DNA of 64,000 bases. Origin: Tolypothrix sp. PCC 7910 (GTDB taxonomy: Bacteria; Cyanobacteriota; Cyanobacteriia; Cyanobacteriales; Nostocaceae). Both the position numbers and the translations under genes were made by a program. Shown piece after piece: positions 54,893 through 64,000 of this stretch. Numbering within the stretch: position 1 is the first letter of the stretch; each line of letters starts with the position of its first letter. The stretch covers positions 6,945,501 through 7,009,500 of the forward strand of contig NZ_CP050440.1 in NCBI RefSeq assembly GCF_011769525.1, in the 5' to 3' direction. Under the pieces are notes generated by a model, which was not told the DNA's origin, did not search any database, and saw only the letters and a program-made list of their open reading frames with translations.

Positions 54893-55619
54893 AATAGATT
54901 CTCCTTCACACTATGATCTCAAATAACAAGGTTGTAATTGCTTGAGTATAATTAGCAATTAACCAATATTTTATCTTAAACAAGAATACTCCTGAAAAGA
55001 GCAACATCAATTTGTCGAAAAATTTGTTTGCTCTTTATCATCTATATTTGAATAGCTCTAACATTATGAATGGCCGATGCCGGACAATCTACTTTAGATT
55101 TCATTGATACAATTGCCTCATCAGCTAAAAAATCAATAAAGATTGAGCAAAATATCGGGATTGGTGATTAGTAAACATCAAAAAAAACAGCGGACAGCAT
55201 TGGCTGCATCTATAACATAATTAAAAGTATTTCTTCTATCGGAGAATTTTTTACCATAGACTTCACAGCGATAAGAACTACTGGCTGTAGGACTTTCATC
55301 AGTAACACTCATCAACTATATTCACAAAGATTGATGAAAAGTTTGATCCTTGGTGTCTACTTTACGCTCATAACTACCACAAGCGACGTAAAGCCACCTT
55401 GAAGGGTTCCACAACCACCCTAAATCTACAAAAATGGTTCTAGTAAAATCAGTCTGTTGAATAGCATATATGCCTGATTTTTAAGATAAATCTCATGTCG
55501 TTATCGGCAACGATTAATGTGTAGAAATGTTAAGGCTTGACGCTTCAAAGCAGGTTAACAAAGCACAAGTTATACTCTTGGGAAAAGGCTTGTTTTAAAC
55601 CCTAATTTAATAAACTATC
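54893..55619. other. 727-bp region with a short possible gene
   Basis: Apart from the possible small ORF at 55178-55312 nothing clear is visible. The stretch upstream of the metallophosphoesterase gene should hold its promoter. Confidence 0.4.
55178..55312 (-). CDS. Possible 44-residue protein
   Basis: ATG 55312 to TGA 55178 reads MSVTDESPTASSSYRCEVYG, KKFSDRRNTFNYVIDAANAV and RCFF. The amino-acid use looks protein-like, with two Cys. It has no neighbour support, and I do not recognise it. Confidence 0.35.
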   Translation of the reverse strand: MSVTDESPTASSSYRCEVYGKKFSDRRNTFNYVIDAANAVRCFF

Positions 55620-56735
55620 GTGAAATCAATGGCTCTAAATTTTCGGTTTGCCATAGTTAGCGATTTACATATCGCACTTACTCACACAATTTGGGATCAT
55701 CCCAGCCGCTTTCATCTAGTGGAAGTCAGCATCCCTGCTTTTGAAAGCATATTAGAACATTTAACACAGCTCGACTTAGATTTTCTCTTAATCCCAGGAG
55801 ACTTAACGCAACATGGCGAACCAGAAAACCACGCTTGGTTACAACAACGTTTAGCTAAGTTACCTTTTCCTGCTTATGTTGTACCTGGAAATCACGATGT
55901 TCCTGTGTTGATGGCGGATGAACAATCGATAGCGTTTGCTGATTTTCCCTACTACTACCGCAAGTTTGGTTATGACAATCCCCAGCAACCTTATTACACA
56001 ACTGAGTTACTACCTGGAGTCAGGCTAATTGGCTTAAATTCTAATACTTTTAACGAACAAGGTCAGCAAATAGGGCGTTTAGATGATCAACAGTTCCAGT
56101 GGTTAGAAGAAGTACTAGCAAAAGTCAAAGATGAATTAGTTTTGGTGATGGTACATCACAATGTGGTTGAGCATCTACCCGATCAATTACGCCATCCGAT
56201 GGCAAATCGCTATATGTTGGAAAATGCCAGAGAATTAGTGCAATTGCTCAAACGCTACAACGTAAATTTAGTATTTACTGGGCATTTACACGTACAGGAT
56301 GTTGCTTGCTCGGAAGGGGTATATGATATTACCACAGGTTCTTTAGTTAGCTATCCTCACCCATATCGTACATTAGAGTATCACCGTGATAATTACGGTA
56401 GGCAATGGTTACAAATTTTATCTCATAGAGTGGAATCAGTACCAGATTTTCCCAATTTGCAACAATTATCTAAAGAGTGGATGGGCGATCGCTCTTTTCC
56501 CTTCCTCATCAAGTTACTAACTTTACCACCGTTAAACCTGCCCATTGACCAAGCAAAAGAACTAGCGCCTAGTTTACGTGATTTTTGGGCAACTATTGCC
56601 GATGGTGATGCTTTATTAGACTTTCCCCAGTTTCCCCATAAAGTCCGCCACTACATTCAAAAATACGGCGCGATCGCAAATAGTGGTACTCCCACATTGA
56701 TTGATAACAACAGCACAATTCTGTTGCCGAGGTGA
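55620..56735 (+). CDS. Metallophosphoesterase (calcineurin-like)
   Basis: All five metal-binding motifs are present: IVSDLHI, IPGDLTQHG, VPGNHDV, VMVHHN and FTGHLHV. The type is close to cyclic-nucleotide or 3',5'-cAMP phosphodiesterase-like proteins; the substrate is not certain. GTG 55620 is the longest start; ATG 55629 (MALNFRFAIVSDLH) is the better one. Residues 250-370 are an unassigned C-terminal extension. Confidence 0.88.
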   Translation: MKSMALNFRFAIVSDLHIALTHTIWDHPSRFHLVEVSIPAFESILEHLTQLDLDFLLIPGDLTQHGEPENHAWLQQRLAKLPFPAYVVPGNHDVPVLMADEQSIAFADFPYYYRKFGYDNPQQPYYTTELLPGVRLIGLNSNTFNEQGQQIGRLDDQQFQWLEEVLAKVKDELVLVMVHHNVVEHLPDQLRHPMANRYMLENARELVQLLKRYNVNLVFTGHLHVQDVACSEGVYDITTGSLVSYPHPYRTLEYHRDNYGRQWLQILSHRVESVPDFPNLQQLSKEWMGDRSFPFLIKLLTLPPLNLPIDQAKELAPSLRDFWATIADGDALLDFPQFPHKVRHYIQKYGAIANSGTPTLIDNNSTILLPR

Positions 56736-56825
56736 GGGATTGGGGATTGGGGACTGGGGATGAGGGAGACAAGGGGAGAAATTCCCATTACCAATGACCA
56801 ATGACCAATGACCAATTATCCCATG
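56736..56825. repeat. Heptamer tracts after the metallophosphoesterase gene
   Basis: GGGGATT/GGGGACT units are followed by AATGACC units, in the space between two convergent genes. Confidence 0.7.
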
Positions 56826-56840
56826 CCCTATGCCCATATT

Positions 56841-58055
56841 TTAAATATCCAACGCCCGACAAATCCCAAATACTGAGGTGTAACCGTGTAAAAAGGTGCT
56901 ACCACCAATGGGGCCGATTTCGCCGTTACAGAAAAAACCACCTACAGGGATATCTTTGATGTAGCGTCTAAATAGTTCAGAATCAAAATTTGGTTTGCCA
57001 TACAGTCCTTCACCGCGTCCTACGCAAGAAAACATCAAAGCGGCGGTGGCTGAAGCTTCTGGAGAGTGTTGGTTTTGATACTGTTCTAGGAGAAATTCTA
57101 AATCGGCGGCGGAAGTTTCGGCATCACGTAGGTGAAATTGTAGCCTTTGCCCAGGACGAACGCGATCGCCAATTGCGATCGCACCTGCTGAAGGATCTAC
57201 CCCCAAAATCCCGCGAATTAAAAAGTCTCCCTGCTGCAAAGAAGGCTTAAACCCATCCATTGCTACACCTACAAACAGAGAATGTTGTGCTAACATCCGT
57301 TCTGTTTCGGTGAGGTTGGCAATTACTTCGCGCAATACTACTAGCGGCACTTGCTCATCTAGTTCCAAAATAATATTGCGTTCGGCTTTGGTGACTTGCA
57401 GTGGTTCACCAATTGGCCTGCATCCTTGGGCCACAATTGTTTCCAATACAATATTGCCACTCAAAGCCAATCCTACTGTCCCTTCTCGATATAGGCGATC
57501 ATTACAAAACAGTGCTAGGCGACCACTCATACCGCCTGCACTAGCCTGTCCGCCGATTGTTACCGATCCTGGATAAGCAAAATCTAGCCCTTGTAATAAA
57601 TCGTTGATTCCCGATGAAAAGGAACCAGACAGCAAAATGAACTGGGGTTTCGGTGAAGGTGGTACACCGATTAAATCGATCCAAGCATCTGGTGAACTAT
57701 CTAAGTCTGGTAATTCTTCAGCCACAATGTGAAAGACTCTCAGATCCACCCCTGGTAAATGTGCCAAAGTTAAACTTAAAGCAGCTTCTGCTTCTAGTTC
57801 TTGGGTTTGTCCCATGTCTGTAGTGCCAATTACACCACCACCGCTGCAACCAATTAGCACAGGTACAGAAAGTTTCTCAGCAAGCAAAGGCAAAAGTCGG
57901 GAATACTCACTGCCAAAAGCCGACGAAATAAATACCAGCCCAAGATCCGGGGGTGCTGTTAACGACGAGACAGCCCTTTCTACCACCTCTGTGATTGCTG
58001 CTTCCAAGGAAGGACGGGTTGATAGGGCATTCGCCCACTGCATTTGGTCTGCCAT
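56841..58055 (-). CDS. FIST-domain sensory protein
   Basis: FIST N and FIST C domains: VFISSAFGSEYSRLLPLLAE, VPVLIGCSGGGVIGTTDMG, ILLSGSFSSGINDLLQGLD and the C-terminal FFCNGEIGPIGGSTFLHGYT. These domains bind small ligands such as amino acids and act in signalling. ATG 58055 (MADQMQWANALSTR) was chosen; the longer frame would add a Lys-rich leader unlike the family. Confidence 0.85.
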   Translation of the reverse strand: MADQMQWANALSTRPSLEAAITEVVERAVSSLTAPPDLGLVFISSAFGSEYSRLLPLLAEKLSVPVLIGCSGGGVIGTTDMGQTQELEAEAALSLTLAHLPGVDLRVFHIVAEELPDLDSSPDAWIDLIGVPPSPKPQFILLSGSFSSGINDLLQGLDFAYPGSVTIGGQASAGGMSGRLALFCNDRLYREGTVGLALSGNIVLETIVAQGCRPIGEPLQVTKAERNIILELDEQVPLVVLREVIANLTETERMLAQHSLFVGVAMDGFKPSLQQGDFLIRGILGVDPSAGAIAIGDRVRPGQRLQFHLRDAETSAADLEFLLEQYQNQHSPEASATAALMFSCVGRGEGLYGKPNFDSELFRRYIKDIPVGGFFCNGEIGPIGGSTFLHGYTSVFGICRALDI

Positions 58056-58437
58056 GAGTTTTAGGCTTTTTTCTCTCGTTGGGCTGGTTTTTTTCAGTTT
58101 TGTTCCTGGATATAATTTCATCCGACAAGAATTGAAGGCAATTAAATTTATTTCGCTTCAATGACCTGTCTATTCCAGAAAGCTAGGGTTGCTATTCCCT
58201 ATTAGATTTATGCAATCTATTGTATGATTATACTTTTGTAGTACTGGCTATACAAAATCTTAAAAGATAAATATAGGTTTAGTATATCTGCCAGCATTTA
58301 TTGTATTAGTTATAGATCACCAAACTAAAACACTAACTTAACAGCTCAGTGGTTAGAATGGTGAAGTTAGCACAAAAAACTGCCATTTTTGACATTTTTC
58401 TATACTGGTATTAACACCACACAACGAGACTAAAGCT
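58056..58437. other. Divergent promoter region of the FIST and cp12 genes
   Basis: 382 bp between divergent genes. It must hold both promoters. No binding site was recognised. Confidence 0.4.
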
Positions 58438-58659
58438 ATGAGCGACATTCAAGAAAAAATCCAAGAAGAAGTTGAACAAGCCCGTGCTGTCTGTGACGTA
58501 TCAGGGAGCAATTCTGCTGAATGTGCAGCAGCTTGGGATGCAGTCGAAGAATTACAAGCAGAAGCTTCTCACCAACGTCAAACTAAACCAAAAAATTCTT
58601 TAGAACAGTACTGCGACGACAATCCAGAAGCAGCTGAGTGCCGCGTTTATGACGACTAA
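58438..58659 (+). CDS. cp12: CP12, redox switch of the Calvin cycle
   Basis: 73-residue disordered regulator that joins GAPDH and phosphoribulokinase in a dark-inactive complex. The N-terminal cysteines are in RAVCDVSGSNSAECAAAWD, the core AWDAVEELQAEASHQ is present, and the C-terminal GAPDH-binding loop reads YCDDNPEAAECRVYDD. All four Cys are kept, so it is redox-active. Confidence 0.95.
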   Translation: MSDIQEKIQEEVEQARAVCDVSGSNSAECAAAWDAVEELQAEASHQRQTKPKNSLEQYCDDNPEAAECRVYDD

Positions 58660-59094
58660 AATGTGAGTTGCTAAATTTTTTTCCTCTGACAGACAAGCAA
58701 CCAAGACCTATTTACGGTTATCTTGTACCTTTACGCCAACCCCTCTCTAATGTTACTCCACTTTGATATTTAATCAGCCGATCCTGAAATTAAGGATAAT
58801 TAGCGATTGATCGTGAGGTGTGGTAATTAAGAAGTTTTGTTTCCTAAGCAAAAACTTCTACTAAAAATTAGAGATTTGTGTGGTTTTAGCCGACTTTAAT
58901 CTTTAGGTATGTGCTAAAACTCTGCCTAAGATAGCTACAGGCTGGTGCAAGATAAAAGTTAAGGATATTTGAGTTGCTTGTTTTTTTATTAGCTATCATG
59001 TGACAGTTATTAGCCTGTTAATAACTAATTAGATATCCTCAATATGGGTCATGATTATTAGTTATGGTATTGGATTTATATTCTGGTAAAAAAT
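58660..59094. other. Intergenic region after cp12
   Basis: 435 bp. AGTTATTA (59005-59012) pairs with TAATAACT (59018-59025). No gene or strong terminator directly after cp12 was seen. Confidence 0.4.
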
Positions 59095-59691
59095 ATGGGA
59101 AATGATGTTTGGTTTCGCCAGTTTGTTTGGCTAGATTTCAGATTGGCGCTGATTTTTATGGTGATTATTCCCCTAGTTCTGCTAATTTGGGCATTTGTGC
59201 AGAAAGCAGAAGGGATACAACGCCTATTAACGATTTACTGGCGAGTATCAAGTATATTAGCGATCACCATTTACTTAATGATTGGGGGATTTGGAGTCAG
59301 TTTTCTCTCGGGATTGATAGGTCGCATTTTGATCCCCATTTCTTTGTGGTTCTGGGTAGATCTCAATGATGAAGTCGAGTATCAAGCAAGCGGAGCATTA
59401 AAATTAGTGTTTACCTCTTGGCGTTGGGCGATGACAATTTATGGTATTTTAGGCACGATCGCCTTTATACCTTTTTTGGGTTGTGCTTTTTCTGAGGTTA
59501 CCTTCAAAAGTTCATATTGTCGCGTTTGGTTAGAAGCCCCATTACTATTTAAAGAATATTTCCATGCCAATAGCAAACCTGCGTTCCTCGGCTTTTTGGG
59601 GATCATGGGCTTAGTCTTTTACGTCCTTTACTTAAGCTACTTTGTGTTAGTGAAGCTAGGTAAACAAGGACGTTCCGCTACACAACAGTAA
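59095..59691 (+). CDS. DUF3177 membrane protein
   Basis: 198 residues with about four helices (LALIFMVIIPLVLLIWAFV, ILAITIYLMIGGFGVSFLSG, TIYGILGTIAFIPFLGCAF, FLGIMGLVFYVLYLSYFVLV). LRLTIYWRVSS-like and WFWVDLNDEVEY motifs match DUF3177, a cyanobacterial family of unknown role. Confidence 0.85.
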   Translation: MGNDVWFRQFVWLDFRLALIFMVIIPLVLLIWAFVQKAEGIQRLLTIYWRVSSILAITIYLMIGGFGVSFLSGLIGRILIPISLWFWVDLNDEVEYQASGALKLVFTSWRWAMTIYGILGTIAFIPFLGCAFSEVTFKSSYCRVWLEAPLLFKEYFHANSKPAFLGFLGIMGLVFYVLYLSYFVLVKLGKQGRSATQQ

Positions 59692-59901
59692 TTTAAGGCT
59701 GAAGGATGAAGGAAAATATACATATAAACAATCCTAAATAATTTGTGGAATCTTACATGAAGTGTTGTTGACTGTTAACCGTTGACAGTCAACAGTCAAA
59801 ACCGATATTGTTCTCAACTGAAATAGGATGGCTATATAATCCACTTTCATCCTTTATCCTTCAAAATTTTCCTGCAAAGACGCTACGCGAACATCCTTGA
59901 G

Positions 59902-60204
59902 ATGATGAAAAATTCCATTGGCAAGCGACTAGAACAATATACTGTTAAACGTCCTCAAGAAGTCTTACTTGTAACGGTGGAAGTTGACAACGAGGAAGAC
60001 CAAATCGCTATATTTAAAGGTTTTTCTAGTTCATTAATGCGCCCAACCGCTTTTGATCCTGATATACCTGTGCTGCCAGACGAAGCTAGAATTATTAGTA
60101 TTGATCGAGTGGCTAACCCTTACAATCCAGAATCGCCTCGTTATATTCAAAAAGGACTGTCCTGGGAAGATATGCAAGCTGTATTATTACAAGTAGGAAT
60201 TTAA
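59902..60204 (+). CDS. DUF7734-like small protein
   Basis: 100 residues containing VKRPQEVLLVTVEVDNEEDQ, IAIFKGFSSSLMRPTAFDPD and SPRYIQKGLSWEDMQAVLL. The short family is conserved in cyanobacteria and plastid-bearing lineages and has no known function. Two ATG starts (59902, 59905) are equivalent. The leader upstream contains a dispersed repeat. Confidence 0.7.
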   Translation: MMKNSIGKRLEQYTVKRPQEVLLVTVEVDNEEDQIAIFKGFSSSLMRPTAFDPDIPVLPDEARIISIDRVANPYNPESPRYIQKGLSWEDMQAVLLQVGI

Positions 60205-60219
60205 TTTACAATTCACGCC

Positions 60220-60331
60220 TAATGTGAATTAGAAACGCCTCTTATTCCATAAGGGTTTCAAGATTCATTCAAAATCATGGTTTTGTCACTACCTACGAAA
60301 TCTCAAGGGTTTCAAGGCTTAATTCACATTA
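60220..60331. repeat. 112-bp foldback repeat
   Basis: TAATGTGAATTA (60220-60231) pairs with TAATTCACATTA (60320-60331). AGGGTTTCAAG appears as a direct repeat inside. It lies between DUF7734 and cbiD genes. Confidence 0.5.
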
Positions 60332-60363
60332 AACGTAATTCGTAATTATTCATTCGCAATTAG

Positions 60364-60396
60364 GTTACGGATGGGGATTTAGTCCTCACCCGTAAC
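60364..60396. other. Hairpin upstream of cbiD
   Basis: GTTACGG pairs with CCGTAAC with further pairing of GGGGA and TCCTC inside. It lies about 130 bp before cbiD and could be in its leader. It does not look like a cobalamin riboswitch. Confidence 0.35.
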
Positions 60397-60527
60397 TTAC
60401 TATCTCTATTCGGTTGAGGAATTTAACCTAACCTTTCTAGCAGATGTAGCGCTAACTTGAACTCGCTACTGTCATGCTATTGATTTAATTACGAATTACA
60501 AATTCATAACTATTTTTGACTTTCCTC

Positions 60528-61643
60528 ATGATCCGTTCTGGATACACACTCCCCGTCTTTGCTTGTGCTTCTGCCGTTGCAGCTTTACATTGGTTACGTC
60601 ATCATCAACCTGTCAATGTAGTTTCAGTAGATTTGATTGAACCAGCGCAAATCGCTGAAATCCCGATTGAACAGGTAGCGGGATTATCAGAAAACATGGC
60701 TTTGGCAATTACCCGCAGCGATCCGGGTGATAATCTCGATCTGACTAAAAATACTCCGATTTGGGCATTGGTAGAATGGCACCAAGGAGAAGGGGAGACA
60801 GTAATAATTAAAGGGGGAGAAGGAATTGGTAAGCAGTTAAATGCTGATGGTAAAGCGGCGATTTATGGTTACGCACACAAACTCTTGCAAGAGAACTTAA
60901 GCCGACTGTTAGCACCAGGAGAAAAAATTACAGTCACGATAATTTTACCTGCTGGGCGATCGCTTGCTGTTCGCACTTCTAATTCTGCTTTTGGGGTAGT
61001 GGAAGGACTATCGCTATTGGGAACTACAGGAATTTCCCAACCTTTAAGTTCGCCGGAACAACTGACAGCTTTTTTAGCAGATTTACGACACAAAGCCAGC
61101 CAATTTGACAGTTTGGTATTTTGTATTGGCGAGAATGGCTTAGACTTGTCCAGAAAAATCGGTATAAATCCTGAACAGTTAGTAAAAACCGCTAACTGGA
61201 TCGGGCCGATGTTAGTGGAAGCTGATAATTTGGGTGTTAAAGAAATCTTATTGTTTGGGTATCATGGAAAACTTATGAAATTGGCAGGGAGGATTTTTCA
61301 TACCCATCATCATCTTGCTGATGGACGCAGAGAGATTCTTACTACCTACTGTAGTTTAGCTGGATTGCCGCAGCCAGATATACAAACAATTTTTGCTAGC
61401 CCAACTGCGGAAGCTGCACTTACTCACCTGCGTCACTTAGATGCGACGACAGGGAGTGATTGGGTAAATCAAGTTTACAGCGCGATCGCAGAGGCTATAG
61501 ATTCCCGTTCCCAAGAATATATCCGCAGTCACAGCAGTAGAGATACATCAGCTATAGCCTGTGGATCGGTACTTTTTGACCGCGATCGCAAAATTATCGT
61601 AAAGACCAAAACTGCTTGTATGTTATCCGGAAAATTATGTTAA
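60528..61643 (+). CDS. cbiD: Cobalt-precorrin-5B C1-methyltransferase
   Basis: CbiD methylates C1 of the corrin ring in B12 synthesis. It has the start MIRSGYTLPVFACASAVAAL, the long beta-rich core (IIKGGEGIGKQL, TVTIILPAGRSLAVRTSNSA), GYHGKLMKLAGRIFHTH and HHHLADGRREIL. ATG 60528 fits the family start. cbiD immediately upstream of guaA is a common cyanobacterial arrangement. Confidence 0.92.
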   Translation: MIRSGYTLPVFACASAVAALHWLRHHQPVNVVSVDLIEPAQIAEIPIEQVAGLSENMALAITRSDPGDNLDLTKNTPIWALVEWHQGEGETVIIKGGEGIGKQLNADGKAAIYGYAHKLLQENLSRLLAPGEKITVTIILPAGRSLAVRTSNSAFGVVEGLSLLGTTGISQPLSSPEQLTAFLADLRHKASQFDSLVFCIGENGLDLSRKIGINPEQLVKTANWIGPMLVEADNLGVKEILLFGYHGKLMKLAGRIFHTHHHLADGRREILTTYCSLAGLPQPDIQTIFASPTAEAALTHLRHLDATTGSDWVNQVYSAIAEAIDSRSQEYIRSHSSRDTSAIACGSVLFDRDRKIIVKTKTACMLSGKLC

Positions 61644-61873
61644 CTTAATATGAATAATCATTAATAATCCAAATAAATAACTTTTTCGGTAGCAACTCTA
61701 GGGTATTTTTTTCTTTTTAATACCAAGCCAAATTAATCGGCTAAACAGACATGCTAAACCAGCGTGTTTGTGTAGGATTTATTTACCATTACAAGAAACC
61801 TGGAACGGGCAGAAATAATGGTAGTTCTTAGACCACAGAGCGACTTACTCCTTACAGACAAACTCTCGCCATC

Positions 61874-63496
61874 ATGAATACAGCGGTGACTCTACTAACA
61901 GAACAAGCACCCCAATCCACTGAAACCTGGGGACAGCTTAATCGCCAAATAATTGTTATTTTAGACTTCGGCTCACAATATTCGGAGCTAATTGCCCGTC
62001 GAATCCGTGAGACGCAAGTATACTCTGAAGTTCTGTCCTATCGTACTTCAGCTGAGCAGTTACGGCAACTTAATCCTAAAGGAATTATTCTCTCTGGTGG
62101 CCCAAGTTCAGTTTATGGGGATAGAGCACCCCATTGTGACCCAGAAATTTGGAATTTAGGTGTTCCCATTTTGGGTGTCTGCTATGGAATGCAATTGATG
62201 GTAAACCAGCTAGGTGGGTTGGTAGAAAAGGCTGATCGCGGTGAGTATGGCAAGGCATCATTATATATAGATGATCCCACAGATTTACTAACTAACGTCG
62301 AAGATGGCACCACAATGTGGATGAGTCATGGCGACTCAGTCACAAAAATGCCTCCTGGATTTGAATTGCTAGCACATACAGAAAATACTCCTTGTGCTGC
62401 TATTGCTGACCACGAAAGAAAACTTTATGGTGTCCAGTTCCATCCAGAAGTAGTGCATTCTTTAGGTGGGTTGGCATTAATTCGCAACTTTGTTTACCAT
62501 ATCTGCGACTGTGAACCAACCTGGACTACAGCTGCTTTTGTGGAAGAGTCTGTACGCGAAATTCGTGCCAGAGTTGGTGATAAGCGAGTGCTGTTAGCGC
62601 TTTCTGGTGGGGTTGATTCTTCTACCTTGGCTTTCTTATTACATAAAGCAATTGGCGATCAACTCACTTGTGTGTTTATCGATCAAGGCTTTATGCGGAA
62701 GTATGAGCCAGAAAGGTTAGTGAAGCTATTCCAAGAGCAATTTCATATTCCTGTAGAGTATGTTAACGCTCGTGATCGCTTCTTGGAGATGATGGAAGGT
62801 GTCACAGATCCCGAAGAAAAGCGTCGCCGCATTGGTCATGAATTCATTCGCGTATTTGAAGAAACATCCAAACGCCTCGGTCACTTTGATTATTTAGCTC
62901 AAGGTACCCTGTATCCTGATGTAATTGAATCGGCTGATACCAACGTCGATCCCCACACTGGCGAACGAGTAGCCGTCAAAATCAAGAGTCATCACAATGT
63001 GGGCGGATTACCCAAAGATTTACGCTTCAAACTAGTAGAACCATTGCGGAAACTCTTTAAAGATGAAGTCCGCAAAGTTGGACGTTCTATTGGTTTACCA
63101 GAAGAAATCGTCCAACGCCAACCTTTCCCCGGCCCTGGTTTAGCAATTCGGATTCTTGGCGAAGTGACATCTGAAAGATTAAATATCTTGCGCGATGCTG
63201 ATTTGATTGTGCGGCAAGAAATTAATCAACGTGGCTTGTACAATCAAGTTTGGCAAGCATTTGCAGTGTTGCTACCAATTCGTAGCGTCGGCGTAATGGG
63301 CGATAAGCGTACCTACGCTTACCCCATCGTCTTACGGATTGTCACCAGCGAAGATGGAATGACAGCCGATTGGGCGCGCATACCTTACGATGTTTTGGAA
63401 GTAATTTCTAACCGCATTGTCAATGAAGTTAAAGGTGTTAACCGAGTGGTGTATGACATCACCTCCAAGCCACCTGGAACCATCGAATGGGAATAA
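61874..63496 (+). CDS. guaA: GMP synthase (glutamine-hydrolysing)
   Basis: Amination of XMP to GMP. The glutaminase part has the catalytic Cys in GVCYGMQLM and HPEVVHS; the synthetase part has the ATP loop [12 protein letters not shown] and the [12 protein letters not shown] dimer region. Length 540 is normal, and the protein ends [10 protein letters not shown]. Confidence 0.97.
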   Translation: MNTAVTLLTEQAPQSTETWGQLNRQIIVILDFGSQYSELIARRIRETQVYSEVLSYRTSAEQLRQLNPKGIILSGGPSSVYGDRAPHCDPEIWNLGVPILGVCYGMQLMVNQLGGLVEKADRGEYGKASLYIDDPTDLLTNVEDGTTMWMSHGDSVTKMPPGFELLAHTENTPCAAIADHERKLYGVQFHPEVVHSLGGLALIRNFVYHICDCEPTWTTAAFVEESVREIRARVGDKRVLLALSGGVDSSTLAFLLHKAIGDQLTCVFIDQGFMRKYEPERLVKLFQEQFHIPVEYVNARDRFLEMMEGVTDPEEKRRRIGHEFIRVFEETSKRLGHFDYLAQGTLYPDVIESADTNVDPHTGERVAVKIKSHHNVGGLPKDLRFKLVEPLRKLFKDEVRKVGRSIGLPEEIVQRQPFPGPGLAIRILGEVTSERLNILRDADLIVRQEINQRGLYNQVWQAFAVLLPIRSVGVMGDKRTYAYPIVLRIVTSEDGMTADWARIPYDVLEVISNRIVNEVKGVNRVVYDITSKPPGTIEWE

Positions 63497-63510
63497 GTCA
63501 GCGCTGAGTT

Positions 63511-63540
63511 GCAGAGACACGATTAATCGCGTCTGTACAA
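63511..63540. repeat. GACACGATTAATCGCGTCTG repeat
   Basis: Same family as 28258-28290, with the AGACxCGATTAATCGCGTCT palindrome. It lies directly after guaA. Confidence 0.65.
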
Positions 63541-63543
63541 GAG

Positions 63544-63588
63544 TGATGAGTTTGTAGCTATTTCAACTACAAACTCATCATTTTGTTT
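63544..63588 (+). terminator. Strong terminator after guaA
   Basis: TGATGAGTTTGTAG (63544-63557) pairs fully with CTACAAACTCATCA (63567-63580), followed by TTTTGTTT. Confidence 0.8.
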
Positions 63589-63641
63589 GGGGAATTAATC
63601 AGCGCTTATCTGCGTGTATCAGCGGTTAATTTTCTCTACAT

Positions 63642-64000
63642 TCATCCCTTCACTTCAGATTCAAATGTAATTGTCTCAGACTGGTAAGCTGGGGGTTCAA
63701 CATGGATGAGAATCCTTACCGGACGGAAACGTTCTTCTAGTCGCTTTTCTACTTCTTCGGTGATGCGGTGGGCGGTTTCTACATCTGTAGCATCGACAAT
63801 TAAATGCATTTCCATAAAGACTTGACGACCGAGAACCCCACGAGAAGCGATGTCATGACAATTAATTACACCCGGAACCGAAAGCGCGATCGCATGGATT
63901 GCTTCTGGTGCGATCGCCATTTCATCCACTAAAGAAGGTAAATTATCTTTTAAAACTGACCAACCACTCCAAAAAACTAACAAAGCAACAGGAAAAGCTA
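63642..64000 (-). CDS. Cation-diffusion-facilitator transporter, C-terminal part at the window edge
   Basis: The frame continues past the right edge (AFPVALLVFWSGWSVLKDNL). The final helix is followed by the cytoplasmic CDF domain: VPGVINCHDIASRGVLGRQV and FMEMHLIVDATDVETAHRIT. Such proteins export zinc, cobalt or iron. The N-terminal membrane helices lie outside the window. Confidence 0.88.
   Translation of the reverse strand, partial: AFPVALLVFWSGWSVLKDNLPSLVDEMAIAPEAIHAIALSVPGVINCHDIASRGVLGRQVFMEMHLIVDATDVETAHRITEEVEKRLEERFRPVRILIHVEPPAYQSETITFESEVKG

Noticed and set aside
60364-60527. Cobalamin riboswitch upstream of cbiD
   Set aside because: Only one simple hairpin is visible; no B12-box-like GCCACTG element was found in the 320-bp gap.

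Overview
The window looks like chromosomal DNA of a filamentous, probably heterocyst-forming cyanobacterium (Nostocales). Evidence: many GCGATCGC (HIP1-type) octamers, heptameric short tandem repeats between genes, cyanobacterial genes (cp12, sipA, a CbiG-CobJ fusion, DUF3177, a cbiD-guaA neighbourhood) and an NtcA-type promoter. Both edges cut genes: cobJ on the left and a cation-diffusion-facilitator transporter on the right. I found no rRNA, tRNA or CRISPR array.

Bases 1400-21600 are an accessory island made largely of broken genes. It opens with the left end of a Tn7-like type V-K CRISPR-associated transposon: six TnsB-site-like repeats from 1409, a tnsB reduced to its C-terminal part, intact tnsC and tniQ, a nonsense-mutated Xre-like regulator and a fragment of a second tniQ. 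No cas12k, array or right end is visible. Next come a truncated REP-associated transposase ending at an inverted-repeat-bounded unit that carries a four-helix-bundle (23S-IVP-like) gene. Then all genes run on the minus strand: a coupled pair of conflict-type NTPases (CHAT-TIR-NTPase and NTPase-TM-coiled coil-GUN4), a DUF1998 helicase that lost its N-terminal motor half, an Rpn-family gene split by an IS4-like element, and a large adenine methylase interrupted by two in-frame TGA codons.

Bases 22000-45500 are ordinary chromosome with some notable systems: prxQ, sipA, a Coq4-like gene, a Spy-like periplasmic protein divergent from a NarL-type two-component pair, a nucleoside deaminase and a voltage-gated K+ channel with a C-terminal zinc ribbon. 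A compact three-gene operon (28499-30841) encodes a membrane protein with a Cys/Gly tail, a DUF692/MNIO iron enzyme and a partner protein, which looks like a peptide-modification system acting on a membrane-anchored substrate. A 1590-residue RTX protein with an embedded GH16 glucanase follows, then lpxD, nagB, a YdcF-like gene, a VOC protein and an FMO/SDR pair.

Bases 45500-53700 form a nucleobase region: an NMT1-like binding protein, then URC1-like, URC4-like and upp genes in series, and two BMP-type permease genes. A GTAN8TAC box with a correctly spaced -10 element lies upstream of the URC1-like gene, suggesting NtcA-controlled use of uracil as a nitrogen source. The remainder (54200-64000) holds trmB, a metallophosphoesterase, a FIST sensor protein, cp12, DUF3177, cbiD, guaA and the CDF transporter. 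Heptamer repeats and small foldback repeats are scattered throughout, and in two genes the annotated ATG lies inside a TGACAAA heptamer run.
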